Source: Thamnocephalis sphaerospora
Lineage: Eukaryota; Zoopagomycota; Zoopagomycetes; Zoopagales; Sigmoideomycetaceae
NCBI GenBank assembly: GCA_003614735.1
Contig: KZ992495.1
Coordinates: forward strand, 1-41,513
Direction of reading: 5' to 3'
Length of the DNA stretch: 41,513 nt
Shown: in pieces, positions 18,990 to 29,950 of the stretch
Layout of the letters: each line of letters begins with the position of its first letter
Numbering within the stretch: the stretch's first letter is position 1
Notes under the pieces: model-generated
The model's input: only the letters and a program-made list of their open reading frames with translations
The model's database searches: none
What the model was told of the DNA's origin: nothing
Program-made: the position numbers and the translations under genes

Positions 18990-20290
18990 GTTTGAATGAT
19001 GTGGCTATGTTGTGTGGCTTGTGGCTACAATATTGTGTGAAGAGTTGCTATGCGTGCAAGCTACTAGCGAACAGTGGCAAAGAAGATACTGTGGTGCGCT
19101 GTGCGAGGCAGGGTATTGCACGCGGTGCAGCATGTGTTTTATAGCTTGGGCACCTGTGCAGGCACCCTCCATGTGAGTAGGTCGGTGCTACCCACGGCAT
19201 CAAGAACGGGTGGACTGCTGATCAGTGATCTAAGCCCATAGATTAAGAAATGGATCAGAGTGCGTCATACTGACTTTGCGCCAACTTGCGGCGAAAATGG
19301 CAGCCCACGCTGGCTACAGAGCACAGCATGCGTGGCTTGTAAAGTGGAGAACCATGCACAGGCCTGTGAAAACGTCGTCGAGTGGTCTGCGCAAGCTCAT
19401 GCTGTCACCACCAAGGCACAGCATGGCACAGCTGCCGGCGTGACACTATCCTGCGTGCTACCGCCGTTATAGCAGTGCACTTTGCTTTAGGTAACAGCTT
19501 TGCCTATACTGCCGCATTAGGTGTGATGGCTGCGAATGATGTAGATCATCAAAGCTGCCTCGGAACCTGAATAAGTCGTAGTTTCGGCGGTGCGCGGAGG
19601 TTATCGCCAGAACCAGTGGGAAACTGCCAGCCGCCTTGATGCGTATCCATGTGGACGACGGCGGAGACTGGTCACCACACTGCCGCACACGCTACCGGCC
19701 TTGATATCTTGCGGCCAATGCAGCCCAACATTTCCGCGCGTGCTGCGCCGTCCATTCGACTAGTCTGTCCAATCACTGGCATTTTGGATGGCTATTGCCA
19801 AGGCCACCGCTTTCTCAGCCGGATCATCAGCGAGCATGATGGCTAATTTTGAGCAATGTGTTGCGAAAATGCCCACACATTATCCCTTCTCCAACACCAA
19901 GCTGGGGAAACGACCACTGTACATTGACTCTCGTTAGCCAATCATAGCAATCGCGTGCCCGTGCACCTTTCGGTGGCGATCGACGCCTCAGCCTCACGTG
20001 GTGCAGTGGCTGTGGACCAGTAAATGTATTGATTGCAATGCGATATACATGTGTGGCCGGCTAGGCAGCGTATAAGGGTGCCGGCGAGACAAACTTGCAA
20101 AGGCATAAATGGCGTAGGAGGGGGGGAGTGAAGCGGCGATAAAAGTATGCTTCTCTGGTCAGACGCCGTGCAACGCCGACCAACAAACGAGACGAAACAG
20201 TAGCGCGGTGCACTCTTGCGAATGTTGCAACGGTTTGCATCTTTAGCTGTTCAAGTGCTGTTTTGTATGCGGCACGATGAATACATGGCA
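18990..20290. other. 1.3-kb intergenic region
   Basis: This holds the promoter of the leftward arrestin gene and the 3' flank of the leftward secreted-protein gene. Short open stretches occur on the minus strand around 19560-19845 in shifting frames separated by stops. They could be relics of a decayed gene, but no domain is recognisable and I do not call one. Confidence 0.45.
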
Positions 20291-20971
20291 TTAAAAAGGA
20301 CGTCGACCATTGGTGATCCTGGGGCCAGGCGCAAGTGAAATGCTTGTGCCATTCCACGGCTGCACGCGCCGCAGCATAAAATGCCTTCCAGCAGGCTGTA
20401 GCTCGACGTCAATGTTGCCAATTTCGCTGCTGTTTTCCACTTTGCAGGATGTTGTTCCTATTGTGGTCGATATCTTGTAGGACAAAATCTTTTCGCAGTT
20501 TGCATCGTAGCCGAATCCAATGTAGGTAGAGCCAGAGTACTGCTCTCTGGGTGCAGACTCGCTTCTGCCATGAGGAAAGTCCGTTATGGTAAGCATGTAG
20601 ATTCTGTCCGGAAACTCAATCCAGGTAAGCCCCACTTTGCGGACAATCGCTTCGCCAGCACCTGCAAAGTCGATGCTTGTAGTGCGATTGCGACCATCTC
20701 TGCGGTAGATGGGGCGTGTGCCATGGGGCTGAAGAACCGCAAAACGAGGGAAAATCTGGATGTGGCTGTTGCTGTACTCGGTCAAAAGGGCAATGTCTGC
20801 AGACGAGACCGGAGAAGGCTGCGATCGTGGTCTGGGGCGCGCAGACAAGGTAAGTAGCGTGCTAGAATACGATGGCGGTGACGTAGACAAAGCAAAGACA
20901 GGCAAATCAACAAGAGTGAGGCCGACAAGCGCAGCGGCAGCAGCGGCTTTGAACAGAAAGGCAAGGCGCAT
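20291..20971 (-). CDS. secreted orphan protein A (paralogue of the 22796-23437 gene)
   Basis: An intronless 226-residue protein has a clear signal peptide (about 1-28). No known domain is recognised. It shares three blocks with the protein encoded at 22796-23437. One is an ARP...P segment about 45 residues from the start. The second is a central FAVLQPHGTR against FAIVQLEGTK. The third is a C-terminal block, QPWNGTSISLAPGPRIT here against VEVWNGEDIKFVPDPRIT there. Two cysteines (about 157 and 174) could pair. Both are secreted, short and on the same strand, so they look like an old local duplication. Function is unknown; small secreted size fits an extracellular or host/prey-facing role, but that is speculation. 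Confidence 0.75.
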   Translation of the reverse strand: MRLAFLFKAAAAAALVGLTLVDLPVFALSTSPPSYSSTLLTLSARPRPRSQPSPVSSADIALLTEYSNSHIQIFPRFAVLQPHGTRPIYRRDGRNRTTSIDFAGAGEAIVRKVGLTWIEFPDRIYMLTITDFPHGRSESAPREQYSGSTYIGFGYDANCEKILSYKISTTIGTTSCKVENSSEIGNIDVELQPAGRHFMLRRVQPWNGTSISLAPGPRITNGRRPF

Positions 20972-22795
20972 GGTGTTTCGTGATGCTTGGTAGACGTGAG
21001 GAAATGAGACGCGACAGCTGGCGGCGTCGTGGGGACAGACAGTGCCAGCGCAGTTTTCAGCGCAGCATCATGCGCTTAATGTTTGCGCTTTGAGTGCATG
21101 TCGCCAGGTCTTTCTTAAACGTGGGCGGATGCCTAATGCGATCGAGGTTGATAGGCGCATGAGCCGCTTTAGCATCAGCGGCTGCACTATGCTTCTAAGC
21201 TGGGGCTGCATCCGTCGATTGCGGCAGGTAGTGGGTGGTGCGCTTACCTTTTTCGCCGCTACTATCGCGTGGTGCGCACTCAACACGTTAGAGTGTATCA
21301 TGCATCTTGCACGCTGCAGTCGTTGGTGTTCCACGGACGTCAGTGTGACATACTTGCGGGTGCTAGAGGTGGCGTGATGCTAACCAGAGGACAAAACAAG
21401 ACACAAGCAACAAGAAAGCGCATGTGCATGAACGCCAACCAACACAAGTCGATGAACAAGTGCTGTAGGCGGACAATAACATGTCATCGCGCTCGCCATC
21501 CCGTTTAGAGCAGACCAATCATACATTGCGTGGTACGTATACGGTGATCCTACAGCATACGTCGCGGGCCAACAGGTCTGCAATGCAAAACTGCATCCTA
21601 CGCCACATCACCGCAACCAGAAACACTGACCAGGTTGCTGCTTTCAGATCAAAGGGCAAGTGCAGTGAGCCGGCCCTGCCGCCACTCACGTGGATTTGTG
21701 CCAGTGAGCTCAAGCCGTTTCTGTAAGCCACGACTGGATCTGCACAGTGTCTGCCAAGCATACGCGACACTTTGACTCTTTCAATCTGGTGTTTGTCTAT
21801 TGTAAAAAGGGCTTCAAGCGCTGTCAGACTGTGCGTCCGTCCTCGCCAGATCGCCGCGCCAGCAAGGGCACAGCGAAAAGGCAAGATCATCTACTGCGTA
21901 GCACCGTGGGCAGCTCATAGAGCCGCTTGGTGACGCACACATCCCTTTACGGACGGCGCACTACGTGTCATCCACCAGCGTGAAGATGGTGTCTCTTTTC
22001 GAAAAAAAAGACTAGAGACTCACTAAACAACAGATCCTGTCGAGTGTGGTCGGTACCGAAACAGCAGCCTGGGTGCAGTGGCCGGCGGGTTTTAAAGGGC
22101 ACGCGGGGGTGTGGGATGTTGTGGCAGCTGTTTTTCTTCTTTTTTTCACCACGCCAAAATTGCTAGCGTGCCGCTCGCCGACAAATCTGGCAGGTAGCCT
22201 GGTGGACAGTTGCCTCTACGTCTGACCAAAAGCACGGCTACGAGAGTGATTGCATCCCTGGGAGAGACGTGCCGGCTGCTTGAGCCAGCCAACGCCATTT
22301 CTTTGCAAAACTGCATAGCCATTCATTCTAGTGCTGGCACGACGCTTGGCGGCGGTGATGCTATGTGTGATGCACTTTTCCGCTGCAAGTCTGAGCTGAA
22401 GAAACTAGACAAGCGACTGCTGTGCACGAATGGGCCTGGCTAGATCGTGGATGCAACAGTTTGGCTGGAATAAAACGCGTGTTGCGGACAGTCAATGCAT
22501 GTTGATAGAGTGCAACACGCAGAGCATCAAAGCACAGCACAAAGCAAAAGGCGAAACAGAGCAGATCTTGTCGCTTTACTTTGATGTGCGCGCTGACATG
22601 GTCTAGATGATATTGCGGCTAGGCACACATTGACAATACGCCGCGTGATATATTGGCGCCAGAAACGCAAGCACCACGGATAGAGGCGCAACACGCGGAC
22701 AGGACTGATGAGGAAAGCTACGCTCGGTGTATTTACTGCAATTGAGTGCGCAACAGTGCGTACGGTGCTTTGCGCGATAAAGCGCATGAACAATG
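20972..22795. other. 1.8-kb intergenic region between secreted paralogues
   Basis: The flanking genes both read leftwards. The region holds the promoter of secreted protein A and the 3' flank of secreted protein B. One plus-strand open stretch with coding-like codon use is listed separately (21708-21920). An AATAAA lies at 22469-22474 on the plus strand, but no accepted gene ends there. Confidence 0.45.
21708..21920 (+). other. possible unassigned exon (open frame, coding-like codons)
   Basis: After a TGA at 21705 this plus-strand frame stays open for 70 codons to a TAG at 21918. Its codons (AAG, CTG, GTG, TTC, CGC) match those of the confirmed genes, and the peptide includes DSFNLVFVYCKKGFKRC. 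It has no ATG, so it would have to be a terminal exon. No upstream exon or clear acceptor was found. The opposite strand is also open here, so chance is a real possibility. Confidence 0.2.
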
Positions 22796-23437
22796 CTAGG
22801 CGTCGGTGATCCTGGGGTCAGGCACAAACTTGATGTCTTCGCCGTTCCAAACCTCTACACCGTCCTGATAAAAGGTCAACCTCAATCTATGTATATAAAT
22901 TCTCAGTCGGTTCCTGCTATCAAGCTTGTCCAAGGTAAAGGTTACCCTTTCCTTTGGCATCGCAACGATACTTTCATACCAGGTGCCAGCGATAATTTCA
23001 TACCAGGTGCCAAAATCCGTAAACTCAAACTCTGCTACTTTAGCAAACCCCTCCTCACTCTGAAAGGGGTCCTTAATTATGATCTCACGTATCATGTTTG
23101 TGAATATATCTCGCTTGATTTCCATGCTGCGAAGGCAAGTGCCATTGGAATGGACCATGTTTAGCTTATACTTGCGATAACCATTTTCGATTTCTTCCCT
23201 AGTCTTCATAATCTTTGTGCCTTCAAGCTGCACAATTGCAAAGGGAGAATGCTGAAACAAGCCTTGAGAGATGTTATTCAAGGCTACAAGCTCTGCTGGC
23301 TCAGGAAAAAGGGGTGGACGGGCCGGCGCATTGCGGTTTGACGAGCGAAATGGCACCCAAGCATTCGCAAACGAGCTGGCAAAGGCAAGACCCGCCAGAA
23401 TGGTAACCGTGATGCCAAGCAGCGAGGTGAAGCGCAT
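22796..23437 (-). CDS. secreted orphan protein B (AT-rich paralogue of protein A)
   Basis: An intronless 213-residue protein has a signal peptide (about 1-26, ending ...FANA). It shares blocks with secreted protein A (20291-20971), most clearly the C-terminal WNG...PRIT. The middle contains a short tandem repeat, GTWYE-IIA-GTWYE, encoded by two 24-bp units. The gene is visibly AT-richer than its neighbours: four sampled 60-nt lines give 35-43% GC, against about 65% in a sampled line of the Ecm33-like gene. One Asn-X-Thr site (SNGTC) and a single cysteine are present in the mature chain. No known domain is recognised. Different base composition and lack of relatives could mean rapid divergence or transfer from elsewhere. 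Confidence 0.75.
   Translation of the reverse strand: MRFTSLLGITVTILAGLAFASSFANAWVPFRSSNRNAPARPPLFPEPAELVALNNISQGLFQHSPFAIVQLEGTKIMKTREEIENGYRKYKLNMVHSNGTCLRSMEIKRDIFTNMIREIIIKDPFQSEEGFAKVAEFEFTDFGTWYEIIAGTWYESIVAMPKERVTFTLDKLDSRNRLRIYIHRLRLTFYQDGVEVWNGEDIKFVPDPRITDA
22973..23013. repeat. imperfect 24-bp tandem duplication inside secreted protein B
   Basis: The 17-mer tttcataccaggtgcca occurs at 22973-22989 and again 24 bp later at 22997-23013. The duplication is in frame and repeats GTWYE in the protein. Confidence 0.85.
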
Positions 23438-24163
23438 GCTGTCTATCGTAACGGCGTGTGGCCGGGCAGCGTAAATGCGTAGCGCTCAGGGGTGTGCGTG
23501 GTTAGGGCGGAAAAGCTGGTGCAAGGTGGAGCAAAAAGCGCGTGATACCATGGCAAACGTGGCACAGCTCATATAGCGGGCGGTGCTGGTGCAGTGTTTG
23601 GCAGCATTTTTACGGTTGCTGTATACTCACCACGAGGTGCATGCAACAGGTGGAGCGCATATGGCCTTTTCTAACTTTGGTCATGGGCAATATGCTAGGG
23701 AAAGGGTTGTGTCGCTAATTATAGAGCGGTCTTTAATGGGCAGACCATTTAGGCCAGATGACTTTTAACAAGCCAGCGGTTTGATCGTTGGCAAGATTTC
23801 AGCCAGTCTAATAGGCGTATTGAGGGCCATGGCTATGACTACACGCGATGAACAAAAAGTACACAGCCATGCTACTCTGCGCAAAGATGTACTGCGTCTT
23901 GTCAGAGCAGCACTGCTTTTGATGGTGCTCAGCTTTGGACGCCGGCCTACCCCAGCACCAGCAAACACCACTATCACTTGCAGTGCATATCAATCAAGCC
24001 CATGGCGCCAATACTCGACACGTATAGAGACTCTTTGCACTGCTTTGAAAGTGTAATCACTATGAGAGCATTGACAGGAGCGCATGTATAATAGGTCATG
24101 TAATGCCATCCAAGTGCTGTGCTTCTTTGCTAATCTGTAGCAATATGCCATGTGTCGCCACCT
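23438..24163. other. intergenic region upstream of secreted protein B
   Basis: This holds the promoter of the leftward secreted-protein gene and the 3' flank of the leftward Pom33-like gene. A CTATATGAG TATA-like element lies on the minus strand near 23575. A plus-strand open frame of 76 codons from an ATG at 23829 lacks a domain or splice support and is not called. Confidence 0.45.
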
Positions 24164-25299
24164 TTAACGTGCTGCGCCGGCCTGCTGCGGCTGGGCTGCA
24201 TACTGAGGAACGGCAAGGCTGCTGACAAAGTCACGCAGCGTCACATAGAGCTTGCGCAGACCAGCATTGGTGCCAGGATTCTCCACCAGCTGGCGGTCCA
24301 AAAGCACACGCATGTTGCGGAATGCATCCTGGTGGTAGGACGAAACGGCGTAGCGATTGCGCAAAAAGGTCGAGTAAAACATGGGCGTAAAGAAGGAGAT
24401 TTGGAAACTGAGTGCGCATCGACGCCGAGATGTGCCGCGGGTTAGCCGGTGCCACCACATGCGCAACCTTGCATACGTACAGAATAGTCTGGAGCAGCAC
24501 CCAGGCGAGAATCACGGCCGCCTCCCAGCGTGCAACAAAGTTCATAGCCGTTACATAGTGCTGGCGTGCCAAGTGCTCCGCCCGGCCCGACATGCGTGCC
24601 AGCCATGGCCGGTTCGCGTCGGTGGCATTGACCGCCGATGGCATCAGCGCCGGGACCAGCGTGTTGTTGAAGTAGGTCAGCGAATGCAATCCCGCAAAGA
24701 TGGCAAATGGCACCAGCGTCACTGTACATGCGCACATTAAAACCGTCAGCATACGGATGGCTACGTGCCAATTGTCGACCAGACTTACCGATCATTGCGG
24801 GCTGCGAGTACCAGATCAAAGCCAGAATCAGGTACTGCACGCTATCGTTGCTCGACAGCTGCGCAGCATACGCCATGTTCAGCTGCGGTTTCTACACGAC
24901 CGTGCATCCGCATGCAAGCAGCGCAGAATGTTAATTAGCCGGTCTGCATAGCAGCGCGCACGCATGGCACCTACGCCCATCGACTTGTAGCCGGCCACCG
25001 CATAGCTGAGCACGGCACTGAGCAGCGCCGTATAGTAGGCCGGAAGAGCAATGTCGTCGTAATTCGTGAAATAGCACAGGTAGAACAGCGCCGTGTTCAT
25101 CACCACCGACACATGTCCAATCCACCAGGCAAACTGCAGATGCTGTGGGCCAGACCGCCAACAGCATTTCACCGGTTAGCCAGTGGTTAGGTCGTTGTGG
25201 CCATGTACGAGTGCGTACCATAACCATGTGGAGCAGGCGGTCCGTCAGTGGAGGTATCGGGCGTGCTGCACGACCCGCATTGGAAGAGGTGGCAGCCAT
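24164..25299 (-). CDS. Pom33/Per33/TMEM33-family nuclear envelope and ER membrane protein, 5 exons
   Basis: Exons: 25299-25219, 25142-24975, 24891-24789, 24721-24481 and 24407-24164. They encode 278 residues, close to yeast Pom33 (279). The family signature is present across junctions: LLHMVMHLQFAWWIGHVSV, the KSMGKPQL loop, NDSVQYLILALIW, a FAIFAGLHSLTYF segment and QISFFTPMFYSTFLRNRY. About four membrane segments can be drawn (near 30-52, 62-82, 108-135 and 188-210), with a soluble C-terminal tail that is amphipathic, as in Pom33. Pom33 and fission yeast Tts1 help shape the ER and distribute nuclear pores. All introns are GT-AG with CTRAY branch sites. The ATG at 25299 has a GCCATGG context. 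Upstream DNA is open in the same frame through a (GCT)7 tract but offers no credible start. Confidence 0.9.
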
Positions 25300-25799
25300 G
25301 GCGGAGAAAGCGAGGACGTATGTTGCTGCTGCTGCTGCTGCTGCTGTTACTGCGGAATGGACAAGGACGTAGCGTAGACGGTGGTAGTCCAGAGACGCCG
25401 TAGACAAGTGTGCAGAGACAGACTGGGCAGGCAAAGAGGAAGAAGTGTCGTCGTTTGTTGTGATGTGGCACTGGCCGACTCGATCACGAAGCAGAAAAGA
25501 CACGTGTCCCAGTGAACTATTTCCACGCAAACTCCATGCCCACGCCCACCTGCACTCGCTCTTTTGCGCAGGTCTGCTGGCTGCGTCAAGCATGAACGGC
25601 TGCACCGTGGCAACAGGCGGCGACAAACTGCGGCGGCAGGAGAGACCTGAACCATGCCAGTCGTCTCACATGATTCAGCATCCGACGCATACCAGTCTAC
25701 AGCCCACCCTCGACACGAGGCCACATTTAAAGATATATCGTGTTGCTGATAAACATGTGCGTACGCAAAGCGCGCGGGTAGCATCGCCAACTAGCGTCA
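25300..25799. other. 500-bp intergenic region with (GCT)7 tract
   Basis: This lies between the leftward Pom33-like gene and the 3' end of leftward Vps4. A (GCT)7 tract lies at 25325-25345, about 25 nt before the Pom33-like ATG, and would be in its 5' leader. Nothing else is recognised. Confidence 0.6.
25325..25345. repeat. (GCT)7 tract in 5' leader of Pom33-like gene
   Basis: Seven GCT units on the plus strand read as GCA/AGC on the gene's strand, ending about 26 nt before the start codon. Confidence 0.9.
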
Positions 25800-27706
<1,907 letters not shown>

Positions 27707-28075
27707 GGCGGCAAGACTCAAATGCACACAGCAGACGGTCTGGGATGCAGGGCGATGCCAGCGATGCCGCTTTCTACACAAACAGACCAGGACGTGCAAC
27801 AAAGGACAACAGCAGCGTAGCAGCAGCAGCAGCAGCAGGTGATGGTGGCAAGCGTACAGCCAGGCAAGGGTGGATGCAAGGAAAGGCGGACAAACAGCAG
27901 CAGGTGGTCGGGTGTTGATGTGTGGGCATGATGCCAGGCAGACAAGTCATGTGAGTAAAGGGCACTCTCACCGCGCTTTTCCACTTTTTCAGCAACACCG
28001 TCTGAGCGCTCAGACGACGCTTCTTGCTCTCTTTCTGGCCGGTGCTTTGGGTGTGCAAGACGCTCGCTTGGTGCC
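27707..28075. promoter_or_regulatory. bidirectional promoter between VPS4 and the zinc-finger SR protein gene
   Basis: The two start codons face away from each other over 369 bp, so this stretch must drive both genes. It contains a (CAG)6 tract at 27821-27838. I see no TATA box, as is usual for housekeeping promoters. Confidence 0.7.
27821..27838. repeat. (CAG)6 tract in bidirectional promoter
   Basis: Six CAG units lie in the gap between VPS4 and the SR protein gene, about 115 bp from the VPS4 ATG. Confidence 0.9.
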
Positions 28076-29024
28076 ATGTCGTTTGGCGCGCGATCGTTTG
28101 ACGGTCGTGGCCGTGGCCGTGGCCGAGGACGCAGCGACCGAGATGCCAACACGGGCCGAGTAGGTCGCGATGCTCTGTAGGCCAATACTACCGCCTGTCT
28201 GCCTGCTTATCTGCTTCTGCCCCAGTCTAGCTTATTCTCCGAGGGAGACTGGAAGTGTGCCATGTGCGTGGCAGGCCTACTTGAGCGTTGGCTACGACCG
28301 GTACAGCGTTGCTAATGGCTTTCATGCTAGGTGTGGTAACATCAACTGGGCACGTCGCACGGCATGCAACGAATGCCAGACGGCACGTCCTGGTCATGGC
28401 AGTGCAGCTGTGCGTGAAGGCCGTGGCGGCGGCTACATGGAGCGTGATGAACGGGTTGAATACCGTGCGCAGCGTAAAGATCCTGATGGCGACAGCGAGT
28501 GGGACGAATTTGGCCGTCGCAAGAAAAAGAAGCCAGCCGCTGTGTCGCTCAAGGAGGACCAGGTGCGTTCGGCAGATCATCCGTCCAAGGATACGGAAGA
28601 GGACGGCGAAGATGATGACCGGTGGAATACTTGGCTGGACACTGAGGATGATGCTCATGGCCAAGCGCCAGCATCCAAGCCTAGCCAAGCAAAGACGGAC
28701 GCGTCTAGCGTAGCACCACGTTCATCCAATGATGACCAGCGTAGAACGCCTGAGCGACGACATGCTCGGTCTCGCTCGCCACATTGGTCGTCCAGCCGTC
28801 GTCGCAGTCGTAGTCGTAGTCGGCGCCATAGCCGCAGTCGCAGTCGTAGCCGTGACAGAGGCCATGACGATCGGCGTCGTGGATCCTATCACTCTCGTTC
28901 GCCTCGTCGCTATGACGATCGCCATTATCGCCGGCACTATGATGATCGTCGGCGCCATGATCGTTCGCCAGATCGTGCACGTCATCGCAGCCGAGATCGA
29001 TCGCGTAGTCCCAGTCGCCGCTAG
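28076..29024 (+). CDS. RanBP2-type zinc finger, SR-rich RNA-binding protein (ZRANB2-like)
   Basis: Three exons (28076-28159, 28226-28263, 28331-29024) encode 271 residues. The N-terminus has a short RG-repeat run. A single RanBP2 zinc finger follows, DWKCAMCGNINWARRTACNEC, with Cys39, Cys42, Cys53 and Cys56 and the Trp and Asn that read single-stranded GGU-type RNA in ZRANB2. The finger is assembled only after the second intron (28264-28330) is removed. The middle is acidic and charged. The C-terminal 90 residues are rich in RS/SR and RD/DR dipeptides, as in splicing factors. A role in pre-mRNA splicing in the nucleus is likely from the layout. The family usually has two fingers in animals; one is seen here. 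Confidence 0.88.
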
Positions 29025-29950
29025 TAGCTTTGGATAGCGTTCTACATAGTCCATGCTGCTGCGCATCACGAGTGGTCCGTTTGTCCTCGTAGCGCGTTAG
29101 GCCTATGCTGCTGTGTTGCCTAGTCAAATGAAGCGTGCAGTAACTGTTGCTTTTGCTTATCTGAGGCGAACGGTCCTACTTGCTGGTTTACAGCAGCCAA
29201 GCGCTTTGCTGCATACATCCAACTGGCCAAGCGCCTGGCTATAGAAAGTGTAACGCTCTCTCTCTCTTTTCTGTGCTCCACGCCTCCATGTTCGTCTCCT
29301 TTTCTCGCTACTACCTAACAGGCAGCTCTCCTTTTCCAAGTCCTGCCACACCATCAGTCTAGTCATCGGCTAAGCTGCACGCACCCTCCCTCATCCCTTG
29401 CTCAACGTGGACAGCTGCCCAACCACCTACGCAGGCGCAAGCGCTCCCTGACCCTTTGTATATCCTCCCTGTCCCTACTCTGGCGGCTGCTATCGCCGTG
29501 TATCATTCCGCAGTCGTCTACGCCAGGTCGCCCGTCTGCCTTACTCTGTCCGTCTCACTCACTGCGTGTATGCGTGTGCGTGTCCTATAAACACTCGTGC
29601 CTGCGTCAGCGCGTGCCCATTCCAGCGCATATACGGGCCGCCCAACGGTGTCGTCTTGCCTAGCGACCCCACACATTGGACGCCACCGCTCGGCATTATC
29701 CTCGGTGCTTTTCACGTGCGCCTCGGTGCGTCTGCAGCCTAGTTGCGGCGTCCTTGCTATTTCACGTGCCGCGGCCTAGCTTGCTGTGTATGTAAAAGCC
29801 TGAGTTGCAGTGCTGCGCTACGCCGCCTTTATCCTATTTCATTGCCACATTTGGCGCCCCTGCTAGCGTACATTACCCGCAGCAGTCGTATTAGCAACTG
29901 CGTCTGGTACTAGTAGCATTCACCGCTGCATCAGCCACCCTGACGGCAAC
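29025..29950. other. intergenic region, pyrimidine-rich, upstream of lipase
   Basis: About 930 bp between two rightward genes. The plus strand is rich in C and T, with a (CT)n run at about 29250-29262, which fits a promoter and 5' leader of the lipase gene. No open frame with support. Confidence 0.55.

Noticed and set aside
19560-19845. Fragments of open reading in several minus-strand frames, thought to be a decayed gene
   Set aside because: The fragments are short, interrupted by stops and match no family I can name; a pseudogene call would be guesswork.
22210-22443. 77-codon plus-strand frame followed by AATAAA at 22469
   Set aside because: The nearby polyadenylation hexamer was tempting, but there is no ATG, promoter, domain or splice support, and an AATAAA is expected by chance at this density.
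23829-24056. 76-codon plus-strand frame from an ATG
   Set aside because: No signal peptide, no domain, no convincing context, and base composition is that of the surrounding intergenic DNA.
25300-25626. N-terminal extension of the Pom33-like protein through the poly-Ala (GCT)7 tract
   Set aside because: The frame is open upstream, but the family starts near the MAATSS residue, the ATG at 25299 has a strong context, and the extension resembles no known protein.
28705-29127. Asp-rich antisense frame opposite the SR-repeat region
   Set aside because: It is the mirror of the repetitive Arg-Ser codons; the sense strand has a clear zinc finger and SR protein.
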